A stretch of DNA of 64,000 bases from Lasioglossum baleicum (Eukaryota; Arthropoda; Insecta; Hymenoptera; Halictidae). The translations under genes and the position numbers were made by a program. The notes under the pieces were generated by a model. The model had not been told where the DNA came from. It searched no databases and saw only the letters and a list, made by a program, of their open reading frames with translations. The number at the start of each line of letters is the position of its first letter. Within the stretch, counting starts at the first letter, position 1. Of the stretch, positions 12,270 to 23,459 are shown piece by piece. Where the stretch lies: positions 15,699,712 to 15,763,711 of the forward strand of contig NC_134940.1 in assembly GCF_051020765.1 (NCBI RefSeq). The letters are read 5' to 3'.

Positions 12270-14376
12270 ATAATCAAAATCTGTAAAAAAAAAAGAATAT
12301 TAGATATCAATATATGGTAATATCAATTTGACTTTATAAATTCATTACTAATAACAGATTTTATTGGATAGTTGTAAGTAACAAAGCTCTGTGTAGGGTT
12401 GAAATCAATGACCACTACCAAGTCTTCGGTCAAGCCAATTTATATATATATATATATAAGTTTATCACTGTTAAAGTTTTATTTATAATGCAACGTATAT
12501 TAGAATTAATTCACTGTCAACTTTCTAATATCGAGCACACCTGCTATTCCGTGTAACTTGAACGTTACGCGTCTGCGCACCTTTTGTTAAAGTATATATA
12601 TAAATATATATGTATATATATATTTATTTGTTTAGTTAACATTAACGCAATAATTTTGTTATTATTTGTTTAATTTATAATTTCATTTAATTAATATATA
12701 TATATACATATAAAGAACGTCGAGTTACTTTAGAAAAATTATGGAAGTGCAGTCGGATAAGTGTAAGTCATTATAGATGAGATATTCTTTTTCTAAACCT
12801 TGTGTTTTACATACAGCACATCTTTTAATAATTATTGTACAGTATTCTCGACTAATGTGCAATACTTTTAAGAAGAGCATTACATTTTGTGCTGTGTTCC
12901 TTTAGTTCTTTAATGAGATGCTATTGAAATAATATGAATGGGAACATCCTATTTATATTAAAATATACACGATCCACTATGTTAAATCTTATATGTATGT
13001 AATACAATGAATCTCCAGAAAGCTTCCAATTAATTTCAGAAGAACTATTGTACCATATATTGTTTCGTATTTAATTACTACTAGTTGTGCATTTGAAAGA
13101 GACACATGTTATTTGATTAATTACTGTTAATAATATGGGAGAAGTATTTCTTGGCAGAACAATGTTGGACCTTGTCATAAAAAGTCTGTTTTTACTACAA
13201 TCATAAATAAGACTGAAACACAAATGGTATTTTTGTAACTTTCAAATGCATAATTACATCCGTACAATTATATTTATTCTTTGTATGATTATTAAGAGAA
13301 TAACATATACTATTTAAGGATTTATGCGTGTCGTTTTACTCCATTAATATGATTGTTTATACATGTACATGTTACCGAATCTTAATGTCCAATCAAAGTT
13401 CAAAATTACAAGCTCTGTTGAAATAAATTTATGCAACATTTATGAAATCTGACATTTACGAATTTAAAGTAGTATCTTATTTTCCTGACCTTTGAAAATT
13501 ACACAAAACGAAATTCGTTGCAGTACCAGGTCGAATTACAATTAAATTGCAATTCATAATCGAATGTTTCTGCTGTAATTATCCTCAATCGCTAATTACA
13601 TTAAACATTACCGAACTCTTAAATATCCCATAATCGATTAAGTCATTTATTTTGATAACAACATAAATTACTTTTTCAAGTGCGCTCTAATAATATTTTA
13701 AATTACAACGGTTGACCAGTTTGTAATCGTTCTATAATAAACTGTGCGTGTCAGGCATTATCAATACCACTACGTGAGCGTAGAAACTGAAGTTGTCGTG
13801 TTCTTTCAATTCATATAACATTACCGAAAATGTATGACCGTTGTTTGTCTCGTTTAACGTAATAGATATACAATTTAAAAATACAAATTTAACGTTGGGT
13901 GTCGACGGACGCACGTGAAATATTTCTAAAGAAGAAGATATACACAGAAATAGTTTTTAGCGACGCAAATTCGATTTTGTAGGTCAATATGTATTTGGTA
14001 CGTTGATATACATAATGAAACAGAAGCGAGCTGCGGAAGATAGATTTGAGGCTAAGGTAAATTAAAGTTGTTCGTTATTTTATTTGTATACACGAACGGT
14101 CACATTTTAAAGCAATATGTAACGCAATCGCGTTTCCGAAAGCTAACCAAACGCTGTCACGATGACATGTTTTTCGGATATGATTGGTACCCCTGCGCTC
14201 CATTCCCCCATCCTTTCATTGTTGCTGTGCCAGTACCCGGTGTGTTTGCGTTTTTCGTTGTTTCTGCTGTAGAAAGTTTCACTGCCAATAACTTTTAGGA
14301 TTTTTGCGGAAAAAGTGTCGACGAAAATTCTTGGGCGAACGAAAGAGGCAGAGCGCGGGGGTAGCAGGCGGAGAAC
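12270..14376. other. CanB 3'UTR and PPP4R2 upstream region
   Basis: Strongly AT-rich, with TA runs at about 12440-12460 and 12590-12625. No protein-coding gene is evident. Near 14015 is a short ATG frame of 14 codons that ends exactly at a plausible donor (GTAAAT at 14057), and a plausible acceptor lies at about 14297, upstream of the PPP4R2 start. Joined, these would form a small upstream frame that stops before the PPP4R2 ATG, so this may be a spliced 5' leader. Confidence 0.45.
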
Positions 14377-16350
14377 ATGGAAAATTTGGAGGAGGTGTTG
14401 CAGGCGCTCGACGAGTTTCAGAAAATGCGCCCGAGCGAGATACCTCGGGAGTTAGAGGACTATTTGGGTTGGGTCGCGAAAACCGGCGACCCCGTGTATC
14501 AGTGGCCTCTGATCAAAACATTGTTCCGGGAGAAGCTCACGCGCGTGATGACCGACTTTTATGAGAGCTGTCCAACCCTGGAGCTCGCGCCTTGTCCGAA
14601 TGTTGAACATTTCAACTATGACACTATGAAAAGCAATCTTTTGGAACGTTTAGAGTCCTTCGCGAACGCGCCGTTCACCGTTCAACGAATCTGCGAGCTT
14701 CTGACAGCACCACGCAAGGAGTACAACAGGGTCGACAAATTCATGCGAGCCATAGAGAAAAATATATTGGTTGTTTCCACTAGAGAGCCTGGCTCGATCG
14801 CTAGGAGAAACGAAAATGGAGACGGTATGGTAAATGGATCTGTGGACGAGGATACTTCGGGTACGCAACCCCCACAGGACGTAGAAATGGAGTATTGGGA
14901 AAAGGACTGCCCCTCCACCGTAACCATTAATGTGTACAGCGTCGATAACGAATCACCCATGTTACAAACTGTTGTGCCGACCACCACTGTCACAAAAACT
15001 GTATTTGGTGCAGAAGAAGTTTCTCAGGAGAAAGCCGACTCGATTTCCTCTAAAGCCGATGTTACAACACCCAATTTTGTACCGACCACATCTGAATTTT
15101 CTGCTGTTTCGAACTTAACGTCCCAGACACAGACTCAAGAGCCGCAAATAGGACCCGCTATACAAAATTTGTCGTCTATAGTTTCTGAAAATTCTGGAAT
15201 ATCGAACGACATTCCGGAAGGTATAATGAACGAGGACACTAGTTCTCAACCTAGTTTAGATTTGGAGAATGAAGAAGGGGATGGTACAGAGTCGACGAGA
15301 AAATTGCAAACCACTTTCCAACCGAAAGACTTTGGCTCTAGTGAAAATAAATCATCCAAGTTCTATTTAGATAACTCTAAGGTAAATGAGAAAACGAAAG
15401 TAGGGTCAATACAGGTGCACGTACAAGAAGAAGCAAATAAAACTAATAATGTGTCGGTTAAGTCCGATATAGAGTCCAAAGAGCAGTTGAATACTAAAGA
15501 GCTAATCAGTCCAGTAGTCGATAATCTTTTACATACTTCCGATATGAATTTCAAAGAAACTGTAAAGTCTGATAGCGACACAGATAATACAGAAACAACT
15601 GTAGACGCACCTGATACAAATACAGAAGAGAAAGAGACTCAGCCTTCGGATAATACTAACACAGCAGATATGTCTATAGAAAGCAATTCGAATAAAGTTA
15701 TTGGTAATTTACATTTATCCACTGACGAAACGATTTCAGTCGAAACTTCATTTGTAAGAACACCGGAAGAGGATTCGTCTGTAGACACAGAGAATACAAA
15801 AGATCAAAATAGAAAAGTAGAATTAATTGAAGAATTAAAACCTGTTGTGGAGGAGTCGTGTTCTAAAGACGATACAAAGGAAAATTTCAGTGAAAACCAG
15901 GGAGGAGACCAAGAAGAAAAGGAGACTTTGACCATAACAGAAGCTATAGAAGACGAGTCCAGAGTAATTAAATCTATAGTACCTGAACCAATTCCTATCA
16001 TAGAAGAACCAAAAGATCCAGAACCAGTTGCTGTCAAAGAGGAAGATTCTACTCCCATCGTTGAACTGTTAGAAGAACCTTTGGATCAGAACACTGCAGG
16101 TGTGTGTCAATCCGAATGCAAAGAGAAGATGTCCATTGAAAGCAGCGATATAATGGAACTACAAGGTAATAATATAGGTACTATTGTGTCCAAAGTAGAA
16201 GACAGTGACACGATAATGGAAACTGTTACAAATAAAAAAGAGCAAGACACAACAGAAATGATGGATGTAGATGACGAAGAAACATCCTCGATGTTCCAAC
16301 AAGAAGACGAACCAATGGAACAAGAAACAGCTCATTTGTCACAAAGTTAA
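14377..16350 (+). CDS. PPP4R2: Protein phosphatase 4 regulatory subunit 2
   Basis: PPP4R2 targets the PP4 catalytic subunit, with R3, to substrates in the DNA damage response and at centrosomes. A single exon encodes 657 aa. The first 140 residues or so match the PPP4R2 domain: MENLEEVLQALDEF, VAKTGDPVYQWPLIK, CPNVEHFNYDTMK, PFTVQRICELLTAPRKEYN and DKFMRAIEKNILVVS. The remaining 500 residues are low complexity, rich in Glu, Asp, Ser and Thr, and presumably disordered. This tail makes the protein longer than vertebrate PPP4R2 (about 420 aa), as I recall for insect orthologues. The start (AACATGG) is the first ATG in frame after upstream stops and gives the domain's own N-terminus. An intron-free coding region is unusual next to its split neighbours, but a retrocopy is not required: introns may lie in the 5'UTR. 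Confidence 0.93.
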   Translation: MENLEEVLQALDEFQKMRPSEIPRELEDYLGWVAKTGDPVYQWPLIKTLFREKLTRVMTDFYESCPTLELAPCPNVEHFNYDTMKSNLLERLESFANAPFTVQRICELLTAPRKEYNRVDKFMRAIEKNILVVSTREPGSIARRNENGDGMVNGSVDEDTSGTQPPQDVEMEYWEKDCPSTVTINVYSVDNESPMLQTVVPTTTVTKTVFGAEEVSQEKADSISSKADVTTPNFVPTTSEFSAVSNLTSQTQTQEPQIGPAIQNLSSIVSENSGISNDIPEGIMNEDTSSQPSLDLENEEGDGTESTRKLQTTFQPKDFGSSENKSSKFYLDNSKVNEKTKVGSIQVHVQEEANKTNNVSVKSDIESKEQLNTKELISPVVDNLLHTSDMNFKETVKSDSDTDNTETTVDAPDTNTEEKETQPSDNTNTADMSIESNSNKVIGNLHLSTDETISVETSFVRTPEEDSSVDTENTKDQNRKVELIEELKPVVEESCSKDDTKENFSENQGGDQEEKETLTITEAIEDESRVIKSIVPEPIPIIEEPKDPEPVAVKEEDSTPIVELLEEPLDQNTAGVCQSECKEKMSIESSDIMELQGNNIGTIVSKVEDSDTIMETVTNKKEQDTTEMMDVDDEETSSMFQQEDEPMEQETAHLSQS

Positions 16351-18299
16351 TAACATTTAAGATGATGGTCTAATTGATTTAATTCTCGATTTGGAATTTA
16401 CCAGAACAATATGAAACGTACGGGATAAAAATTCTTATTATAATAATTGAAGTGTAATTTGTACGAATTTCAGTACATGATTCGCGGTGTAAAACACATG
16501 AGAAAATACTAAAACAGATTGCAGAATACAATTATGTATCGTTTACTGCTTCGTTGACTATTCTAATCTCAATTAAAATATCTGGTAAACTTTGGTATTT
16601 ACTTGTACAGAGACTTGTGCGCATGAATTTCTAAGCTCCTGTAGAAAGCAAAGAACTACCTATTCCCAAGATGTTATACTATTAACAACCAGTTGTAATT
16701 ACGATCTGAGTTTCTGCTCAAGTCGGATTGTAAAAAGTTTCATCATAAATTTATACAGATAAAGTTTCTATTTAGGGTACGGCTGTGCTTGTGACCGGAG
16801 CATAAGAAATTCTAATGTGGCTCCCAACAAATGTGACGTGTGATAGCTATGTGAACAAAGAGCATTTGAAATATGCATTCTGGTGTTTTAAAGTACATTT
16901 TATCGACGATCTAATTTATTTACGTATGATCATGGTTTGGACCATATTTCTAAATTCAGATTTTCAGTACTCTTAGCTGGCAAATATTTTATACAGATTT
17001 TTTGAAATTCGATGAAACAATTGGCGAATTAATCTATGATTAGAGAAAAGAGATAAAATTTTAAAACTTCACAACTTGATAGGCACAGTTTTTCCCAGAG
17101 ATGACTGAAGATTACAAATGTTCCAATTATAATAAGCATAAGCGAAATTGAAGGACTGATTTCATTTTATGATTCAAGATGTAATTGTTTAACGAATGTC
17201 CTTGTTACACATATTCCTACATAGAAGAATATTAAATAGAGCAAGAATAAAAAGTACCAATCGTTTTTCCACGTTAGAAAAATGAATTTTATTACTCTCT
17301 TTATTCCTTGCTGTATTTTCTAATAGAAGATTAATAGATAAATACTTATTGGATGACAAGGGTATCGTAAATGTCCTTTTACTCCCTCAAATGAAAAATG
17401 TATTCTTCGGAGACGCGTAATGGTTTATTACAGGAACGCAACTAATTTAAATGAAACGATTTACTTTTAATCATGTGTTACATGGAATATTTTTACTTGT
17501 ACACGGGTTTCAAAGTAGATTATTCTCTGATGTAATTGTAGTAATGGGATATTAATTTAAAGATAATATAGATGGACAATATAAGATACATTGATAGTTT
17601 AAAATAGCAGTGTACATTATTTTATAGGAAAATATATTAAAAATTATTACCAAAGTGGAATTATTTATAATACCTGCCTTACACCTTAGATTAGAAATCA
17701 TATATATGTATATACATGTGTATTTATATACATATGTATATACATATCCATGTGTATATACACATGTATACAGGGCTTTAGCGAATTTTATATTAACACA
17801 AGTTACAATCTGTTGATAAGTACTTCACGCCTTATATAAATGATTTGAACACATTAAACAATTGCACACTGAACATATATTTCATCCCCACCTTCGAATT
17901 CACCCTTCATCGGCAAGTTCTATATACTTTCTGCAGATGAGAAAAGGAAAGAAGTAAACGACAGAACGATGAAATCAGTATAATTGTAAGTGTTATTTAA
18001 GTACACACCTTTCTCGTATTATTTAAAAACATTCTTAACACTCGACATGTGGTATAAAGGAATCATCAATAATTAAGACGTAATTCATAGATTACAGAAT
18101 AAGATAATGTATTTCAGAAATTAAATTAATAAATTTACTAATTATTTATTACAAGTCTTATGTGATTTTCAATGTCCTTTATTAATGGTTTCAATCCAAT
18201 TCCTGCCAGATTTTACTCAACTCTTCACACGTTTAACGTACCCGTATGTAAAACATATTTATATTTCATAATGTTCAGATATTTATCGAGATCTCAAAT
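16351..18299. other. Gene-free AT-rich region, converging 3' ends
   Basis: It lies between the PPP4R2 stop (+) and the ABCB10 stop (-), so it should hold both 3'UTRs. AT-rich throughout, with a TATA/TACATG palindromic microsatellite at about 17700-17770. No open frame above noise on either strand. Confidence 0.6.
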
Positions 18300-20643
18300 T
18301 TATGCGAAAGTCTGATGTTGAACCAATTTATAAAAATAACCATTATCAATATTTATAAGTTCTTTGTACGTTCCTGTTTCTGCTACCCGACCTTGGTTTA
18401 TAACTACAATCTTATCAGCATTTTTGATCGTACTAAGTCTATGGGCTATTGTTAATACAGTTCGTCCTTTGATAGCATTTTTTAAAGCTTCTTGTACATA
18501 ATGTTCACTTTCAGCGTCTAATGCGCTCGTCGCCTCGTCCAGAATTAGTATTTTTGGTTCCTAAATGAAGAATTATTTGAAAATCGAATTTAAATCATAA
18601 TAATAATTAGTGTACTGCGGATTTTATGCACTTATGAGAAAAATGAATAGAAATGCATGAAATACTAGAATGCATCTACTAAAATAGTAGAATGCTTAAA
18701 AAGATTGGAGGTCATTCATATGTAATCTTGAATTTTTAAATTCAGTGTCTTGCAATTGATGCAGACAAGTTTTAGTTTGCATAAAGATCCGCAGTCTAAT
18801 AATCAATAATATCAATAAATCAGTTTTACCTTCAACAGTGCTCTAGCAATAGCAACTCTTTGTCTTTGCCCACCGCTGAGCGTAGCACCTTTTTCTCCGA
18901 TTGTAGTGTCCAAACCATCTACCATTTCTTTTGTAAATTGTAGAACATACGCATCTCTTGCAGCATCTTCTACTTTCGAATCGTAATTCGTTGAATCTTC
19001 TACTCCGTACAATATATTGTCTCTTATTGTACCGCTAAATAGGATTGGCTCCTGGGAAACAATACTCATTTGCGACTTCACCCACATGGGATCGAGAGAT
19101 CTGAGATCATGACCATCTAAAAGTATATGTCCCGAGTCTGGGTCGTAAAGCCTCAATAAAAGAGAAGCTATCGTAGATTTCCCAGAACCTGAAGAACCGA
19201 CAACAGCTACTACTGTAGATTTCTGAATCGTTAAATTGAAATTGTTTAAAACACATTCGTTCTTTCTCATAGGATAAGCGAAATTAAGATTTCGGAATTC
19301 AATATCACCTGACAAATCCCTCTCTAAGATTTTACCACCTTGAATAGGTATTTCTGGCTGTCTTTGTATCAATTCAGAAATACGTGTATTCGCACCTAGT
19401 GCTTTATTTAATTCAACGTAAAACGAGGATAATCCATTCAGTGATATCCCTACATACGCAGTGTACAATAAAAAAGAACTTAATTCTCCGACTGTAATAG
19501 TAGAATTGGAGATCATAACTCCGCTGTAATACAACACAGAAAGAATGATCGCATTTCCAGTGAAACCAGTCAATCCAAAAAATATTCCTCTGAGCAAACT
19601 TTCTTTATAGCATACTCTGAGTATATTATCTAACTGAGAATTGTAACGTTCGATTTCAGACGTCTCTTTGGCAAAACATTTGACTGTCCTTATGTTGGAA
19701 ATTTTTTCCTCGGTTATTGTGTTCAATGTGGCTACATTATTTTGTATATCTTTAGAAATCTTTTTTAAATGACGGCCATAAATTATGGCTACACCAGCAA
19801 TCGGTGGTACTATACTTAAACCGATGCCAGCCAATGTAGGCGAAACATAGAACATCATAGACATTCCACTAATGGTCATTATGGCAGAACGTAGTCCATT
19901 CGATATGTTAGTAGTTAGAGCAGAGCTAACGAGTTGGGTGTCTCCTAAAATAATGAAATCAATAATAAATCAATGTTTCATTAAGTCTCTCATTTTAGAA
20001 ACCAAAAGAACCTACCGGACAATCTGCCAACTAGCTCTCCTGTGCTACGCTTATCGAACATCGCTGTTTCTTGACGTAATATTGCACTGTACAATTCTCT
20101 TTTTAAAGATTGCGCGACTCTATGCCCTGTCGTAGACATCAGATACACTCTAATAAAGTTACATAAACCTCCAACAAGGAATACTCCGAAAAGAACGGTG
20201 CATAACTTCTTCAGATTTTTCCTCATGCTCTCTGCGTCTTTAGTGTAGATTATATCAATTAGTTTTCCTAAGCAGAACGGCACTGCCATTGTGACAGCAG
20301 ATGAGACTAGTAAAAATGCAATGGCACCAACCAATCTCCATTTCTCAGGCGCAGCTAACATCATTAGACTTCTGAGTTCAGACACTTTCTTTGGTTTCAC
20401 CGTGATACGACCAGTCGATTTTAAAACGTTTATCTGCACGGTGTTGTTGTGATATCTTAACACGGAAAATATACATGTTTTCCCCTTAATTCGATTCGAC
20501 GATGTTAAAGACGTGTAAAATATCTGTCTAATATGTTTAATCGTCGGACTGCGATATTCTAACCGCTGACAAAGAGTACCTTTCATAAACAACCTCCTAA
20601 GAAGAATCATCTCTAACACTAACACAAAAGAAGTAATTCTCAA
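18300..20643 (-). CDS. ABCB10: Mitochondrial ABC half-transporter, ABCB10 type
   Basis: ABCB10 is an inner mitochondrial membrane half transporter linked to heme synthesis and oxidative stress protection; it works as a dimer. Exons 20016-20643, 18830-19944 and 18300-18560 sum to 2004 nt, 667 aa. The first 90 residues are basic and Ser/Thr-rich, consistent with a mitochondrial presequence. The transmembrane region starts near LVGAIAFLLVSSAVTMAVP, with the conserved RSTGELVGRLSGDTQLV and MSMMFYVSPTLA. The nucleotide-binding domain shows Walker A GSSGSGKST, Q-loop region VSQEPILFSGTI, signature LSGGQRQR, Walker B ILILDEATSALD and H-loop TIAHRLST. The Walker B half is on the last exon, and the second intron contains a 188-bp MITE. 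Start choice: an ATG at 20610 would give a 656-aa form. Other mitochondrial ABCB members are less likely given the TMD motifs. Confidence 0.92.
18611..18798. mobile_element. ACTGCGGAT MITE, copy 1
   Basis: It lies in the last ABCB10 intron. The left end reads ACTGCGGATTTTATGCA and the right end is its inverse, TGCATAAAGATCCGCAGTCTA. The size, 188 bp, and the ends match copies at 61238-61438 and (interrupted) 45830-46732. A TA dinucleotide at the borders suggests a Tc1/mariner-type target. No coding capacity. Confidence 0.75.
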
Positions 20644-21060
20644 AATGAAAAGTCATTACAGGGGGTACAGTATTTCATCATCAACTTGAAGAGGTTGTCG
20701 GCCTAACCTCGCACACAAAAGTTAAACCTCTCTAACTTTTCTTTATTTAGATGGTTGTTGTAACTGAAATGCATATTCATTTCATTCATAGACTTTGCAA
20801 ATTATCATGAATTCTTCGTTCTATCGTCATAGTTGCATAATTTTGCTGTTAGCTGCGTGAAAGTCTATTTTTTCCAAGGTATGTAAATACAACAAGTTCT
20901 AATGTAATGGCGGAAATATTTGAAAGCATTGGAAATTTATATTGAAAGAATATATATAATATATATATATAAAAAAAATATATATATATCTACTTTTTTA
21001 CATTATGCACATTTGCATTTTTTGTTATTCTTTCGTTATCTGTAATTAAATATTTGTGAA
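20644..21060. other. ABCB10 upstream region
   Basis: Holds the presumed ABCB10 promoter on the minus strand, then an AT-rich stretch with a TA run at about 20950-20990. Nothing else is recognised before the hAT element. Confidence 0.5.
21053..21060. repeat. Target-site duplication, left (TTTGTGAA)
   Basis: Perfect 8-bp direct repeat with 21899-21906, directly bordering the hAT-like inverted termini. Exact identity suggests a fairly recent insertion. Confidence 0.85.
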
Positions 21061-21898
21061 CAGTGCTGCCAGATGGTTGCAGATGGTTGTAAGATTGCAA
21101 CCAGGTACTCTCCTCCTTTTCCCCTTCCACTATCCTATTCCATCGCTTTAGGATTGAGTGGGGCAAATGGGAGACACGTTGCGCGTGCGCGATGGGGACG
21201 CAACGATGACAGATGAGATGACATGACATTTCGCAGGTTTTAGGTTATTGCCGCGTACCGTATCGTACTCATGTACATATACGTACTTAATGAAATAAAT
21301 CATATGGTTCGTTCTAAATAGACATTGTAAACATTCTTTATTATAAATAAAATGAATTGTAACATGTGGGAGTTTCAGTCGTGAAGCGAAGTATGAATGC
21401 TTACTTTTATATGTACAATTGAAAAAATCTTGAAATCTGTATGTATGTAGTACTGAGTTACATTCCAGTAAAATCAATAAATCATAATATATTTTAACAC
21501 TGTTAACCCTCATACGCTTCTCAAAAATAGTTGCATAAAAGAGACTGGGATAATAAATTCACTCATTTTTCTTCTACACGATAAATTGACAAATTATGTT
21601 TTATTTGTAACGTTATATTTTAAAGAAATACAACTCACAACATAGACATAAAGGGATCAATAATTACATAGTATGTGAAATAAGTAAATGGGTGAATTTT
21701 ACGCGGCAATAACCTAAAACCTGCGAAATGTCATGCCATTGTTGCGTCCCCATCGCGCACGCGCAACGTGTCTCCCATTTGCCTCACTCAATCCCCGTCG
21801 CACACGCGCAACGTGTCACATATTATGTACTCTGGTACTCTGGTCATCAGAGAGGGGGTACCTCATATCGGCGTGATTCCCCTCATCTGGCAGCACTG
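21061..21898. mobile_element. Non-autonomous foldback hAT element
   Basis: The termini are CAGTGCTGCCAGATG and its inverse CATCTGGCAGCACTG, fitting the CAG-G start of hAT ends. The 8 bp immediately outside both ends are identical, TTTGTGAA (21053-21060 and 21899-21906), the target-site duplication length of hAT elements. Long subterminal inverted arms (about 21175-21255 and 21705-21785) share GCACGCGCAACGTGTCTCCC and TAACCTAAAACCTGCGAAAT. The 838-bp element has no transposase frame, so it is a deletion derivative or MITE that moved with help from another element. Confidence 0.88.
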
Positions 21899-21906
21899 TT
21901 TGTGAA
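21899..21906. repeat. Target-site duplication, right (TTTGTGAA)
   Basis: Second copy of the 8-bp duplication flanking the hAT-like element. Confidence 0.85.
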
Positions 21907-23400
21907 TTAAATCAAACATATAATTCTTTACATTTTTTATTCCACACTAAATATAAAAAATATATGTAGAAGAATAACCTATCAGTTAATTATTCCCCTT
22001 ATTACGAGCTGCGCGATGAATCGAGGATTCTATAATTTTGATTTTTAAAAATCGAAAAATGATTAAAAGTTCTGAGAAGGACACATTCCGCGAAACAAAA
22101 TTCTCTTCTCAAAAGTATTTTTTCCGGATATATTATCAAATTTAATCATTATTATTACGTAAAATTCTATTGTAATTTTATGCCAAAATTTAAAATGAGA
22201 ATTTATAATGAACGAATTTATATAAAAAATCTATACAAAACAGATATTTGTTTAACGCTCGGTCGATATCAAAAGACCGTATATAGTAGAGGCGTAGACC
22301 AGCGTAGACCTATATTTTATCGAGTTATTTTATCTTATCATCAGAGGGCATTAAAAAAAGCGAACATAGAGCATGAGAAGATCATACTATTTTTATGTTT
22401 CCATTGTAAATATAAATTATCCTTAGCACAAGATTCTCGCAATAAATATTTTTATAATAACGCAGTCGAATAATATATTCTTAGGTTAGTCGTTTAATGT
22501 GAAACGAATAAATATATATCTCGACTCTCAAGCAATTTAATTTCATTATTATAGTAACGAATTATTGTTGTCGTAAGAAACTGAGAAAAATGTATATGTA
22601 TACCTTGGACACCTATTCTCTTTTTCTTTCAACGATTTCCATGCAGATATATGCATTATTACCATGACTTTACATGTATATATACTTTTGTACCTGCGGG
22701 CAGCTTCCATGGCCGCACACGTGTATAATTTATCGGCAAACGCCTACGCCAATACGATCAGTGAATGAAATACTTTTTACTTTTATAACGAGAATACCTA
22801 ATCCGAGAAAATATTTTTACTTGGAAGAGAACCATAAATGTAGAACAAATAAATGAATAATCTATTAACATTGCAACGTCTAATATGGGAGGCGTAGGTT
22901 AAAAGAAGAAGATACTAATAATACATTATCGTTTAAACCACGACCACGAAGCGACATGTAAAATAATAACTCTATGAAACGGAAATATTCGTTTAATAAT
23001 TTCAGTCTAAAAATCAGAGCAATTTCAATCCGGAAATACCAGGTTGATCGACAGTTTTCCTGTTGACAAAAGCTGTTATGAAAAGACGCTAGTCATCTTA
23101 GCGAAATGAAATGAAAGAATATTTAAAAATATAGTTACAGACGAGAAAAATCGACAAGAATTAATTAAATATAAAATTACACTAAATATTTCTTAAATTT
23201 CTTTATTCTTAGTAAGTCGACTATAATCATCAACGTCAATAGCAGCGAGAAGGCCTAGATTATTGAAAGCCTTTATCAATAGACACAGAGTTGATTGCAG
23301 CAGGTTTGCATAGTTGCGAATGTTTTATTTATTTAGGTTTCACGTTTCCGTTAGTAGAAAGGAAGACTTATTGAGGAAACGATTGAAAAGGGAAGATTGT
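21907..23400. other. Gene-free AT-rich intergenic DNA
   Basis: AT-rich sequence without a credible gene. The small frame at 22180-22473 is Lys/Tyr/Ile-rich as expected from base composition, has no splice partners and no recognised motif. Confidence 0.5.
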
Positions 23401-23459
23401 AAAAATCAATTCAATCATAAATGATCGCGTGTGTAGCGCGTATATGTATTTAGTTATAG

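Noticed and set aside
21148..21513. Frames inside the hAT-like element as a possible transposase
   Set aside because: Too short, His/Tyr/Cys-rich from composition, and without hAT dimerisation or catalytic motifs.
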